Of a stretch of DNA of 64,000 bases, positions 51,217 to 59,776 are shown one piece after another. The DNA lies in the IMG/VR virus record IMGVR_UViG_3300037119_005106, positions 16,500 to 80,499 of that record; one strand, given 5' to 3'. Position 1 is the first letter of the stretch, and each line of letters begins with the position of its first letter. Position numbers and translations under genes: made by a program. Below the pieces are notes generated by a model, which made no database searches, was not told the DNA's origin, and saw only the letters and a list, made by a program, of their open reading frames with translations. The DNA comes from a virus.

Positions 51217-52589
51217 TGAAAAATTCAGAAGAAAAATTAGGAGGTTATACTGCTACTGAATGGATTGATATGATTGAAGATGGAGTAGTAGCCGAAATAT
51301 CAAATGAAGTATCAGCTTTTATAGCACCACTTGTAAACAATAAATTAAACCAAATGGAAAACAAATTAATGCCACCGCCACCACCATCAAATGAATTGGT
51401 AATCTTCTCACAAGAGCAATTGAATATTTTGCCACAAGAAGCAAAGGATAGTGTTATCTCTTTGGAGAAAAATCTTCCTCAAAAAGAACTATTGATTTTA
51501 AATCCTTTGGTTTCGGAATTACTAAAAGTAAAGGAATTGGCAAAATTAAAATACGAGCCACTTCCTGAAGAACCAACCAAAGAAGATATTGAAAAACATA
51601 ATATCAATATCCAAGAATTCAAAGATGCTAAAAAATCCATAACAGCTTTGAAACAACAAAATGAAAGCGCCAAAACAGCTATCAAGAAACCTCTTGATAC
51701 TTTAGGCAAGCAAGTATTAACTTTTGAGAAATCAGTTAATACAATAGCTGTAGATGTGCTTACCACTTTGGAAAAAACTTTCAAGATTTGGATTGATGCC
51801 GAAGCTGCTAAAGCTAAAGCAAAAGCGGATGCAAAAACAGAAAAAGCAAACGCAGCAATAAATGCTTTAAGCGAACAGAACCAAGCACAGGCTAATACAT
51901 TCAAGAAAAGCACATTGATTACCTTCTTGAAATATGAAATGCTTGGGCCATTAAAATTAGAAGTAAATGGAGCAATTGAAAACTATTCATTAGACAAATT
52001 ATTTGTACTTCGTGATGGACTAGTTTTAAGAACCTTTGAAAGCTTTACTGCAGAAAAGGAATTGAACTTATTAGATGATGAAGAATTGACAAATATCAAG
52101 AAGTTCTTCAGTGATGAAATTGATTTATTCAGAAAATCTATCAACACAAAGATTGAAGCTTTAGAATTGGCTAAGACAAATGAAAAGTTGGTTGATACAG
52201 TAGAAACTCAAGCAGAACAATTATCTACTCCACCACCGCCACCACCACTAGGAACTTCTCCAATTGCCAATACAAATGTATTTGAGCAAATCAATGACAA
52301 GTCAGGAGTTCCATACGGACAAGGAGCAAATCAAAACACTGTTCCGGTGGATATCTTTCCAAAGAATCCAAACGATGTGGATTTCTTAGATTTGGTTATT
52401 GATCAGATTAATTCTTGTCGCGATAATGTGAAATACATTCGTGATAGATTTGTAACCACAACCGAGATAGTAAAATCAGAAGATGATTTGGTAAATATCA
52501 CAAGAGTGGGTGGCTCACTTCATTTATTAGACAAAACAATTGCCTACATTCTTGGTCAATTACCACCAAAGGACGGAACCACTAAATAA
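51216..52589 (+). CDS. Coiled-coil protein with Pro-rich linkers, 457 aa
   Basis: Long Lys/Ala/Glu helical segments (about 80-230 and 280-330), poly-Pro stretches near 54 and 340 and a C-terminal helical ~90 residues. No known family; the middle resembles helical phage recombination proteins (DUF1351-like), uncertain. In the recombination cluster, after the FEN gene. Confidence 0.45.
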   Translation: MKNSEEKLGGYTATEWIDMIEDGVVAEISNEVSAFIAPLVNNKLNQMENKLMPPPPPSNELVIFSQEQLNILPQEAKDSVISLEKNLPQKELLILNPLVSELLKVKELAKLKYEPLPEEPTKEDIEKHNINIQEFKDAKKSITALKQQNESAKTAIKKPLDTLGKQVLTFEKSVNTIAVDVLTTLEKTFKIWIDAEAAKAKAKADAKTEKANAAINALSEQNQAQANTFKKSTLITFLKYEMLGPLKLEVNGAIENYSLDKLFVLRDGLVLRTFESFTAEKELNLLDDEELTNIKKFFSDEIDLFRKSINTKIEALELAKTNEKLVDTVETQAEQLSTPPPPPPLGTSPIANTNVFEQINDKSGVPYGQGANQNTVPVDIFPKNPNDVDFLDLVIDQINSCRDNVKYIRDRFVTTTEIVKSEDDLVNITRVGGSLHLLDKTIAYILGQLPPKDGTTK

Positions 52590-52597
52590 CTTTAAAT

Positions 52598-53257
52598 ATG
52601 AAAAAAGTATTAATTATGTTTCCAGCATTGGAAAAAGGAATCATCAAAACCAAATCAGAAGCATCAGAACCTTATAACTACGTGTCCATTATCAACGGGC
52701 ACGCAGTTGTAGTTACTCCTTATTCAAGCATTTTCATAGACCTTAATGATTACTTCATTAACTATATGACAATCGTGGACGATCATAGAGAGGGATTTGA
52801 TGAACTGATGAAATGGATGGAAGGGAAACACTTCACTTCCGAGTTTTGGAGTTATCTTACCCATTGGAATACTATCTATGTAGTAAACGAAAAGAGTATT
52901 AAAATTAGTGGAGATAATTTCGAAAAGGAATTGCATTACACCCACGATGATGAAGTTGATATCAAGAATGTTTTGAATATGTTAGTAAACAATTTCAAAG
53001 CCGGAAAGAATCAATTAGCATCTATCGGGGTATCCAATTACACTTTGAAGATTATCGACAAAACTATTGGTAAAATCATTCAGAAGAATCCTTTGATATT
53101 TGAATTCATATCATTGAATGCTACCATTCGTTTTACCGTTGATAGTATGCCTTGTGTTTTTGGAATAATCCTATCCAGCAATGCGCTTACTACCAAACAA
53201 TTTTTGTTTGATGGATTCAAGAATTTTGCTATGAAAGCCGAACTAAAATTATTGTAA
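52598..53257 (+). CDS. Hypothetical protein, 219 aa
   Basis: Beta-rich with a helical middle. IRFTVDSMPCVFGIIL is a hydrophobic C-terminal strand pair. I considered a clamp-like or PRTRC A-like protein but found no supporting motif. Linked to recombination and PRTRC clusters by position. Confidence 0.4.
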   Translation: MKKVLIMFPALEKGIIKTKSEASEPYNYVSIINGHAVVVTPYSSIFIDLNDYFINYMTIVDDHREGFDELMKWMEGKHFTSEFWSYLTHWNTIYVVNEKSIKISGDNFEKELHYTHDDEVDIKNVLNMLVNNFKAGKNQLASIGVSNYTLKIIDKTIGKIIQKNPLIFEFISLNATIRFTVDSMPCVFGIILSSNALTTKQFLFDGFKNFAMKAELKLL

Positions 53258-53258
53258 A

Positions 53259-53549
53259 ATGGAAACAGGTGTAGAAATAATCGCCAAAGAGCGAAAAAGA
53301 CAAATTGAAGAATTGGGTTATGATTATACTCACGATCATTTGTATGCTAATGAACAACTTGCAAAGGCTGCATCAGTATATGCTTTACCTGAGAAGTTAA
53401 GACACTTATCTTTCTTTTCATTCGCAAGTATTTGGCCTTGGGATTTGCGTTATTGGAAACCAACTCCACAAGACAGAGTTCGTGAACTTGCTAAAGCTGG
53501 TGCTTTGATAGCTGCTCAAATTGATTATGAACTAGCAAAAGAAAAATAA
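53259..53549 (+). CDS. Conserved phage ERxRQ-WPW-WKP protein, 96 aa
   Basis: IAKERKRQIEELG, HDHLYANEQLAKAASVY, WPWDLRYWKP and a final AGALIAAQIDYE match a common phage protein family. It is helical and resembles the N-terminal part of some nucleotide pyrophosphohydrolases, but its reaction is not established. It lies between recombination and putative nuclease genes. Confidence 0.6.
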   Translation: METGVEIIAKERKRQIEELGYDYTHDHLYANEQLAKAASVYALPEKLRHLSFFSFASIWPWDLRYWKPTPQDRVRELAKAGALIAAQIDYELAKEK

Positions 53550-54217
53550 TGGCAACAGAACAGAATCAATTAGAAACCTATTTTGAGTGGTACATCAACG
53601 AACTCAAAGAAGCTGGCTACATTAAGTTAGTAAAGCGAGAAGCTTTTTCTATATTGGTAAGTGATGCTGTAGAACGTACTCGTTACGACTTCTCAGTAAA
53701 AACACCAAGGATAGAGAACTACAAACTATTCCAAAAGAATACCTATCTCTATGATTGGGTAATCATCTGGGAGAAGCACGCTCACGAGATATTTTATAAT
53801 CTGCTTGATGATAATCCACTTAGGATTTTTTGTCCATTCTACGCAGTTATTGATAGCCAAGGAGAGCATATTTCTTTCGTGGATGTAAAACCACCATCAG
53901 GCGCTATGCAGTTCGGAAATAATACTTCTGCTTACACCTTTCCAATCATTCAAAAGATTATTTACACCGTATATGGAATTTATGTAAACAAAGCTATTCC
54001 AATTCCACTTATGGCAAAAGGAGTAGTGAAGTCAGGAAACAAACAAGCTTTATTCCTAACAACATTTGTTCCTAAGCGATATCTACTTACTGATGGTGGA
54101 ATGCAAGGAAGGGATATCAAGTTCCGTAAGCAATCGCTTAAGGAATATGTAGCCTACAAGCTAAAAGAAATAACCCGAATAAATACTTTATTCAACAAAC
54201 AAACAGAATTGCTATAA
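53549..54217 (+). CDS. Putative PD-(D/E)XK-type nuclease, 222 aa
   Basis: FYAVIDSQGEHISFVDVKPP fits a beta-hairpin with Asp...Asp-x-Lys, as in PD-(D/E)XK nucleases. TFPIIQKIIYTVYG (helix) and a following strand (IPIPLMAKGVVKS) support the core fold. The final ~50 residues are Arg/Lys-rich. It may be a Holliday-junction or repair nuclease. The catalytic motif is inferred, not tested. Confidence 0.4.
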   Translation: MATEQNQLETYFEWYINELKEAGYIKLVKREAFSILVSDAVERTRYDFSVKTPRIENYKLFQKNTYLYDWVIIWEKHAHEIFYNLLDDNPLRIFCPFYAVIDSQGEHISFVDVKPPSGAMQFGNNTSAYTFPIIQKIIYTVYGIYVNKAIPIPLMAKGVVKSGNKQALFLTTFVPKRYLLTDGGMQGRDIKFRKQSLKEYVAYKLKEITRINTLFNKQTELL

Positions 54218-54714
54218 TGAAAAATGAAGATATAATTAAAACGCTAAACTACTTTCAATCCAATGCTTTCAAAACATACAAATCGCTTGGGTTCGGTGCC
54301 GATAATGCCAATATCATTTTTGGTATTATCATTGAAATGAGAAACCTGGTTACTGCTGCCGAAGCTGAGGACACAATCCTATTACATAAATATATGGGAG
54401 AGTGCGCTAACTACATAGCCAATTACGCTGTTGTTCACAGCTTGAAGCTTTCAGAAGTACTTACCAAGAAATCACATTCTGAAATGGCAGAAGCTACCGA
54501 CTTGGTAGATCTAGAATATTATCTTGAAAAGATAAAGGATGATTTAGGATTTGTCAAAGACATGCAAGAGAATGAAAAAATAGAATTCATTCAAAAATGC
54601 TGGATTTGCACATTCCCTGAAGAGTATCACGATGATTTTATAAAAACGGATAGAATCCTAAGAGCCAACATCGAGGACAACAAAGTAAAATATCCTCAAG
54701 CATTCACAAAATAA
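54217..54714 (+). CDS. MazG-like helical protein, 165 aa
   Basis: Helical, with EMRNLVTAAEAED and HKYMGECANYIANYAVV like the two helices of MazG nucleotide pyrophosphohydrolases (E-x2-E ... E-x2-D); the last acidic residue is Asn here, so activity is doubtful. Located directly before the PRTRC cassette. Confidence 0.35.
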   Translation: MKNEDIIKTLNYFQSNAFKTYKSLGFGADNANIIFGIIIEMRNLVTAAEAEDTILLHKYMGECANYIANYAVVHSLKLSEVLTKKSHSEMAEATDLVDLEYYLEKIKDDLGFVKDMQENEKIEFIQKCWICTFPEEYHDDFIKTDRILRANIEDNKVKYPQAFTK

Positions 54715-54746
54715 TAAACAATCAATAATCAATAAAAACAATCATT

Positions 54747-55889
54747 ATGAAATTTTTCGAAACATTAGTACAAACAGGAATTAAAGATGTAGTATTTCAA
54801 GTAAAACAAGATGACAAAGGTTTATTAACCGTCTTTATTACTCCTAAATCAATAGCCAATGATTCTGCTTTAAAAGAGTTAAAACCAATCATTCTATCAG
54901 GAACAGTTGAAGATATGGATGAAGGATTCTTTGAAGCAATATCTCCAGCTCTTGAGCAAGCACAAAAACTATTCTCTAATGTGGTGGACTTCGAAGCACA
55001 ATTAGCTGAAATCGCTAAAGCTACTGCCGATAAGAAGAAAACCAAAGCACCTGTAAAAGCTGAGAAGTCAGAAGATGATGGAGAGGAAAAGGATGAAGAA
55101 GAAACTGCTGCAAAAGAGAAAGTTGTAAAAGTAAACAACGAGAAAGTATTCAAAGACTTTATCACTTCTATCAAAGCGAAGCCAGAACCATTAACCAACC
55201 ACACAGAAAAAATAGAAGAACTGTATGCTTTGCTTACGGATGTTGAGAAAGAGAAAGCACCTATCAAGAAAATAAGAACGGAGTTTGATGCAGCGGTTAA
55301 GAAAGCAAATGATATTGCTAAAGCTAAAGCACAATTTGCACCAAAAGCTGAAACAGAATCAGTTTCAGTAGGAGAAGAAACAGTTATCATAGATATTCCA
55401 GCTACTCCAATTCCAGAGGAAGAAATCCCAAACGTGGAAAATGTTGGAGCCGTAGAGGAAGTTGTCGTTGAGGAAGAAGAAGTTGCTGAATTGGTTACTG
55501 CAATGGTAGAAGATTTTCCAATAGAAGAAGTTGAGGAAGTAGTTGAAGAAACATCATTCACTTCTAAAGAAGATTTCTTGAAAAAGAATAATCCAGTTGA
55601 GGATATACCAGTAGTTGCTGAAACACTTCCATCGATGCCTTCTGCTCCAACACCACCAGCACCATCAATTCCTGTTCCGGCACCAGCTCCAGTATTCGAA
55701 GAAGTGGATGTATTGGTTATGATTAATCAAGACTTCTCTAAAGAAGATTTCCTTGCTGCTGGATGGGATGAGGATAAATTGGTTCAAGCCGGTCACGCCA
55801 AATGGGAAAAACAAATGGTTGAGGTAGCCAAACCAAAACTATCTTATGCTTTTCCAAAACCTTTTGATGCGGAAGAAACAGAAGCATAA
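54747..55889 (+). CDS. PRTRC system protein E
   Basis: 380 residues. The first ~85 match PRTRC E: MKFFETLVQTGIKDVVF, LLTVFITPKS, LSGTVEDMDEGFF and a helical end. A long acidic, low-complexity middle follows (Glu/Val/Pro-rich, ~90-290), then a GW motif at ~330-350 (FLAAGWDEDKLVQAG) also found in the protein at 46578. E is the first gene of the PRTRC cassette on plasmids and integrative elements, but its function is unknown. A terminator follows. Confidence 0.8.
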   Translation: MKFFETLVQTGIKDVVFQVKQDDKGLLTVFITPKSIANDSALKELKPIILSGTVEDMDEGFFEAISPALEQAQKLFSNVVDFEAQLAEIAKATADKKKTKAPVKAEKSEDDGEEKDEEETAAKEKVVKVNNEKVFKDFITSIKAKPEPLTNHTEKIEELYALLTDVEKEKAPIKKIRTEFDAAVKKANDIAKAKAQFAPKAETESVSVGEETVIIDIPATPIPEEEIPNVENVGAVEEVVVEEEEVAELVTAMVEDFPIEEVEEVVEETSFTSKEDFLKKNNPVEDIPVVAETLPSMPSAPTPPAPSIPVPAPAPVFEEVDVLVMINQDFSKEDFLAAGWDEDKLVQAGHAKWEKQMVEVAKPKLSYAFPKPFDAEETEA

Positions 55890-55901
55890 TAAATAATCCT
55901 T

Positions 55902-55926
55902 GAACCTCTCTTAATCGGGAGGTTCT
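55902..55926 (+). terminator. Terminator after PRTRC E
   Basis: GAACCTCTC and GGGAGGTTC form a 9-bp stem (one G-U) with loop TTAATC, then a seven-T run. It lies between PRTRC E and C, so expression of C and later genes may need read-through or a separate start. Confidence 0.8.
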
Positions 55927-55956
55927 TTTTTTCATTAATCAATAATATCAAGAATC

Positions 55957-56178
55957 ATGGCTTTAGCAAAACAAGAATTAAAAAGAAAGTTCACAGTAAA
56001 AGTAGGAAGCAATTCAGTAACGCTTGAGGATCCAAATCCTAATTTCTCAGCGCAAGAAGTAATGGAAATGTATTCCACACAATATCCACAATTAGTCAAT
56101 GCAAACATAGAAAGCAAAGGAATTGTGGAAGATTGTATTTTGTTCAATTTCGCAACCGTTGCCGGAACTAAAGGATAG
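55957..56178 (+). CDS. PRTRC system protein C, ubiquitin-like
   Basis: 73 residues. FTVKVGSNSVTLED and FSAQEVMEMYSTQYPQL (beta-grasp pattern: strand, strand, helix), VNANIES and a final strand FNFATVAG match PRTRC C / Prok_Ub, a ubiquitin-like beta-grasp protein. The protein ends in GTKG*, i.e. a C-terminal Gly, which fits activation by an E1-like enzyme. The E1-like and E2-like genes are 1.4-3 kb downstream. Conjugation itself is inference. Confidence 0.85.
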   Translation: MALAKQELKRKFTVKVGSNSVTLEDPNPNFSAQEVMEMYSTQYPQLVNANIESKGIVEDCILFNFATVAGTKG

Positions 56179-56182
56179 TATC

Positions 56183-56362
56183 ATGAACGCTATTCAATTT
56201 TTAAAATTTCTAAAAGAGCAGCCTAAACCAAAGGCTGCTACTTTGGATACTAATTTTGGAGGATTATGGGACAAGATAAAAAGACAGCAAGAAACCGAAT
56301 ATCAAAACGGAACACAACAAGTTCAAATGCTGTTAAGCAAAGAAAAAATATTTTTCAGTTAG
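56183..56362 (+). CDS. Hypothetical small protein, 59 aa
   Basis: Start at 56183 (MNAIQFLKF), four bases after PRTRC C, but it overlaps the next gene by 97 bases in another frame. Helical, Lys/Gln-rich. It may be real, with the next protein starting at a non-ATG codon further on; I cannot decide. Confidence 0.35.
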   Translation: MNAIQFLKFLKEQPKPKAATLDTNFGGLWDKIKRQQETEYQNGTQQVQMLLSKEKIFFS

Positions 56363-57330
56363 TTAAGGGAGATTCCATATACAAAGCTCTTCCAGAAATT
56401 CACAGTCAAATAAGAGATAAATTCATTTTTGCTGAAAACCTAATCAGCTTCCTAAAGGAAAAGCACAACGAAGAATTAGAAAGTCTTTCCTTCAATCCCA
56501 TCAAAGACGATATCAATACATTAATCAATAGCCTTATAAATACAATCATTAGGCTTGGCTACATTATTGTATTTGATAACTACAACCAAGACAATACAGA
56601 TCTAAAAATTCTGTATAGTATTGGAGATATGGAATTCATGTGGTATCTGATAGAATATAAAAAGATAAACAACATTGAATCCGAAGAAATACGCATTGGC
56701 TTTACTTATTTACTAGACAGAATCGCTACACAAACAGAAGCCTATCCTGATGTTTTCCAATATGAATACTTTCAAGAAGATGATAACTGTTTTCAAGGAG
56801 AATTCGAAATGCTATTTGATGAAGAAAGATTCGCTGACGAAGAAGATAATATAGACGAAGGAATGCTTCAAGAAATGCAAGAAGAAAAGAAAGAAGAACT
56901 TGCTAGGCTTCGCAAATGGAAAGACTTATACACACTTTATTTCTATCAGTCTTATGATCGATTCCTAGAATACGTTCCCAAAAATAAAGACGAAGAAGAA
57001 TTCAAAGAATTTATCATAAAAGGAATGGCTATTGATTACAGTATTCCTAACAAATTTATGGATGGAGAAGATATTAGTTCAGATGGCGGAATTAGCTTCT
57101 CTCAAAACACAATGGTAAGTTTTGATTTCTCACAAGGAGTAGAAGAACAATGGTTCGAAATGATGGAAGAATATGGATATAACGGTTCTTCACAACCTGT
57201 AGGATGGTATGAGGTTTCGAAAGAAGGAGTAGTTAATAAAACCAGCCAACAAGACATTACCGACCTAAAAGCAATCTACCAATACATTTTAGATTTATAC
57301 GAAAACCATTTAAACAAATTGGAAAAATGA
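56266..57330 (+). CDS. PRTRC F-position protein, 354 aa
   Basis: Lies between C and B, where the PRTRC cassettes on plasmids carry F. N-terminal ~35 residues are Lys/Arg-rich (NRISKRN), the rest helical with an acidic middle (Glu/Asp-rich, ~175-205) and an aromatic C-terminal half. I do not see enough motif to call F confidently. It overlaps B by 4 bases, so it is translationally coupled to it. Confidence 0.55.
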   Translation: MGQDKKTARNRISKRNTTSSNAVKQRKNIFQLVKGDSIYKALPEIHSQIRDKFIFAENLISFLKEKHNEELESLSFNPIKDDINTLINSLINTIIRLGYIIVFDNYNQDNTDLKILYSIGDMEFMWYLIEYKKINNIESEEIRIGFTYLLDRIATQTEAYPDVFQYEYFQEDDNCFQGEFEMLFDEERFADEEDNIDEGMLQEMQEEKKEELARLRKWKDLYTLYFYQSYDRFLEYVPKNKDEEEFKEFIIKGMAIDYSIPNKFMDGEDISSDGGISFSQNTMVSFDFSQGVEEQWFEMMEEYGYNGSSQPVGWYEVSKEGVVNKTSQQDITDLKAIYQYILDLYENHLNKLEK

Positions 57331-57995
57331 GTTATATAACCTCTTCAAACGAACAGCATTTAAAATTTGTGCTATGCGCTTATGATAACAAAATGATTTA
57401 TCATGACTATAATCATAAGACGGATGAACTATCAGCGGGAAAGATGCTGACTGTTGATGCAGCGAAAACATTGTTTAAGTTCTCTAATGAGATTAACTCC
57501 ATGAAGCAATATGAATTCAATGGAATTATCCCAAGCAATGTTTTAAGATTTAAGACAGATGAAAAATATATCATCTGGGAAACGGAACCTGGGATAAAAG
57601 AAATTTTATATCATGAAAGCCTTCCTGTAAAATCAGGGAAGTATTGGGTACCAAGAATGATTTGGAAACTAAACGCCAATTCTCTTTCAGTTCATGCTAT
57701 TATGAAGGAAGTAAAATCAGAAAAGGACAAGCTATACAATGCTCCATTCTTCAATGTAAGCAAAGGCGGTAGTGTGTGTATGGGTAATACCAAGTTCACA
57801 GACCAAGGCTACAATTATGAAAAAATCATGAAGAAAGTTGAGGAAGGATTTTGGGGTTCAGTTTTTACACATAGCAATAATGATGCATTACTACATTTCA
57901 ACTTTGTTGAATGGTGTAACAATCCAAAATTAAATCAAATGCAATGCAATGATTTATTGGTAGATTCTGAAAAAACAATTAAAAGTATATTGTAA
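57327..57995 (+). CDS. PRTRC system protein B (Prok-E2_D, E2-like)
   Basis: 222 residues. The C-terminal third carries the PRTRC B motifs: LYNAPFFNVS, then SVCMGNTKF with Cys151 in the position of an E2 active-site cysteine, FWGSVFTHSN (176-184). The family is classified as a prokaryotic E2-like fold (E2_D). In a ubiquitin-like pathway it would accept the Ub-like protein from the E1 and pass it on. Gene order C - F? - B - 92 aa - ThiF matches plasmid cassettes. Confidence 0.85.
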   Translation: MSYITSSNEQHLKFVLCAYDNKMIYHDYNHKTDELSAGKMLTVDAAKTLFKFSNEINSMKQYEFNGIIPSNVLRFKTDEKYIIWETEPGIKEILYHESLPVKSGKYWVPRMIWKLNANSLSVHAIMKEVKSEKDKLYNAPFFNVSKGGSVCMGNTKFTDQGYNYEKIMKKVEEGFWGSVFTHSNNDALLHFNFVEWCNNPKLNQMQCNDLLVDSEKTIKSIL

Positions 57996-58273
57996 TGAGC
58001 GCAATTAAAATTTATAACCAAGCAGAAAGAAACGGAATTTATTTTTATACTGACTGTACTAGCATTACTATTACACAGCACGAAAAATTAATGGAAAATT
58101 CCACTAAAGCAAACGGAAAAAAAATCAGACAATTGATTAAAAATAATTGTTCCGATTTATATGAAAGTTTAGGTTTAGAATTTCCTAATCCTTACGAATA
58201 TAAAAGCCGAAAAAAAGAAGGATTATTAATTTACGTACATTCATCAATTGAATATTTTTTCAAAATAAATTAA
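57995..58273 (+). CDS. Small protein between PRTRC B and ThiF, 92 aa
   Basis: The canonical place of PRTRC A (JAB peptidase). This 92-aa protein has no JAB motif (no His-x-His...Asp). It has a Lys-rich helical half and aromatic C-terminal end. It may be a phage-specific replacement or an unrelated gene. It shares a base with B. Confidence 0.5.
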   Translation: MSAIKIYNQAERNGIYFYTDCTSITITQHEKLMENSTKANGKKIRQLIKNNCSDLYESLGLEFPNPYEYKSRKKEGLLIYVHSSIEYFFKIN

Positions 58274-58275
58274 TC

Positions 58276-59061
58276 ATGAAAAAAGAAACCATTCATTACG
58301 CTCCTGAATACTTCATAAGTCCGCAACATCCAGTTTCAATAGCGCTTATAGGGGCTGGAGGTACAGGCTCATTAGTTGCTCCAAGATTGGCAAGACTAGA
58401 TTATGTCTTAAAAGAATTAGGATTGCCCGGATTATATGTAATCGTTTATGATGGTGACACCGTAGAACAAAACAATGTAGGCAGACAGAATTTCAGCAAG
58501 AATGATATCGGCGATTATAAAGCAGCCAATATTGTTCAGAAGATAAATATGGCTTACGGGTTGGACTGGGAATGCAAGAATGAATATGTTGGAGATAAGA
58601 TTCCTGATGCCAATATTGTTATTTCTTGTGTTGACAATGTAGAGCTTCGAAACAAAATCCATAAAAAAAGAGAAGAGAAATCAATCATAAACAGAATTGA
58701 TTATACTACTCCTTTCTATTGGTTGGATTGCGGTAATGGAAAGGATTTTGGTCAAGTAATCTTATCAACAATATTCGATATCCACCAACCTGAGAAATCA
58801 GTATTCAAATGCCAAAAAAGACTTCCATCAGTCATTGATATCTATGGAGAACTTTCTCAATATGATACCAAAGAATCCCAAGGTATTGAGGGATGCTCTA
58901 TGGCTGAGAGTTTATCCAAGCAAGATGTATTCATTAATGATGAGATTGCTATACAGGCTGTAAAAATAGTGCAACAGTTGGTTCGTAATTATAGAATATC
59001 ATATCATGGCGCTGTAGTCAATCAGGCAACTAGTAAAGTAATCGGAATACCTATTCCATAA
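58276..59061 (+). CDS. PRTRC ThiF-type E1-like adenylating enzyme
   Basis: 261 residues. ALIGAGGTGSLV (26-32 glycine loop), VYDGDTVEQNNVGRQNFS (Asp59, Asn66, Arg70, Gln71) and a Lys82 fit the E1/ThiF nucleotide and Mg binding set; CVDNVELR (Asp120) is the strand 4 Asp. GCSMAESLSKQDVFIN with Cys207 matches PRTRC ThiF (CSLAEALxKQDLFIN). It should adenylate the C-terminal Gly of PRTRC C. No zinc CxxC pairs of other E1s are present. It is the best recognised member of the cassette. Confidence 0.9.
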   Translation: MKKETIHYAPEYFISPQHPVSIALIGAGGTGSLVAPRLARLDYVLKELGLPGLYVIVYDGDTVEQNNVGRQNFSKNDIGDYKAANIVQKINMAYGLDWECKNEYVGDKIPDANIVISCVDNVELRNKIHKKREEKSIINRIDYTTPFYWLDCGNGKDFGQVILSTIFDIHQPEKSVFKCQKRLPSVIDIYGELSQYDTKESQGIEGCSMAESLSKQDVFINDEIAIQAVKIVQQLVRNYRISYHGAVVNQATSKVIGIPIP

Positions 59062-59071
59062 ATTAAAGATT

Positions 59072-59332
59072 ATGACTTTAGAAAATATAGAATACGCAAA
59101 TGAATTGGTTAAATCAATCAAAGAAAAGGAAACTAAAATTGATTTATTAGAAAAAAATATAGAAGTAATAAAAATGAATTCAGTAAAAAATATAACACTT
59201 AATTTTTATTATAACGTGCCAGAAATAACAATTTCTATTTCAAAAGAAGTTATTATTAAAGAAATTAAAGAACAATTATATGTTTTGCGAAATCTAGTCA
59301 AAGCACATAAATATAATCTAGAAAGACTATAA
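59072..59332 (+). CDS. Coiled-coil protein, 86 aa
   Basis: Lys/Glu/Asn/Ile-rich helices with heptad spacing. No family recognised. First gene after ThiF; it might be a partner of the cassette. Confidence 0.45.
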   Translation: MTLENIEYANELVKSIKEKETKIDLLEKNIEVIKMNSVKNITLNFYYNVPEITISISKEVIIKEIKEQLYVLRNLVKAHKYNLERL

Positions 59333-59336
59333 CAAA

Positions 59337-59552
59337 ATGGAAGCTAAAACAGCAGGACAAATAGCTGAGGAATGCGATATAGACTACCATACCATTTACA
59401 GAATTATCAAAAAGAAAGAGATAAAAGGAACTAAAAGGAGAGGGGATTGTCAAATCTTCTTTAATGAACACCAACAAGAACTCATTCATAATATTCTCAC
59501 TGCATCAGGAAAAATGGAATGGCTCACTTTAAAATCAAAAATAAATAATTAA
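59337..59552 (+). CDS. Excisionase/MerR-type helix-turn-helix protein
   Basis: 71 residues. TAGQIAEECDIDYHTIYRII is a helix-turn-helix, then KKKEIKGTKRRGDCQIFFNEH a wing of MerR-type excisionases. The C-terminus is a short helix. Likely a small DNA-binding regulator; no integrase is nearby, so regulation rather than excision is more likely. Confidence 0.65.
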   Translation: MEAKTAGQIAEECDIDYHTIYRIIKKKEIKGTKRRGDCQIFFNEHQQELIHNILTASGKMEWLTLKSKINN

Positions 59553-59554
59553 TT

Positions 59555-59776
59555 ATGGTATCACAAAGAACATTAGCCATTTACGGATGGACATCAATTG
59601 AGGATTACTTCGAATATATAATAGAAAGTAAAATCAATGGCCAACATAAACAAGTTCTAGGATTAATTCAAGCTATGTCAAAATCACAAAAGAAACATTG
59701 CCTGATTTGGTTCGATGAACAAGTACGTTCTCACGATGTAGAGTATTGCAAAGACGTTTTAATCAAGGAGCTGTAA
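59555..59776 (+). CDS. Hypothetical protein, 73 aa
   Basis: Helical, with ALVIFD-like C-terminal strand elements (KKHCLIWFDEQV). No family recognised. Shares one base with the following start. Confidence 0.4.
   Translation: MVSQRTLAIYGWTSIEDYFEYIIESKINGQHKQVLGLIQAMSKSQKKHCLIWFDEQVRSHDVEYCKDVLIKEL

Noticed and set aside
51479-51913. 144-codon minus-strand frame
   Set aside because: Antisense of the Lys/Ala-rich coiled coil at 51216-52589.
52598-53257. PRTRC protein A or sliding clamp
   Set aside because: No JAB metal-binding residues and no clamp signature; only position was suggestive.
54797-55561. 254-codon Ser/Thr-rich open frame on the minus strand
   Set aside because: Mirror of the Glu/Lys-rich coding of PRTRC E; repetitive Ser/Thr composition is the expected antisense of GAA/AAA codons.
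56123-56182. Longer start for the 59-aa frame at 56123
   Set aside because: It would overlap PRTRC C by 56 bases; the ATG at 56183 directly after C fits better.
59337-59552. Lysogeny module around the excisionase-like HTH protein
   Set aside because: No integrase, repressor or attachment pair seen; a lone HTH protein is not enough.
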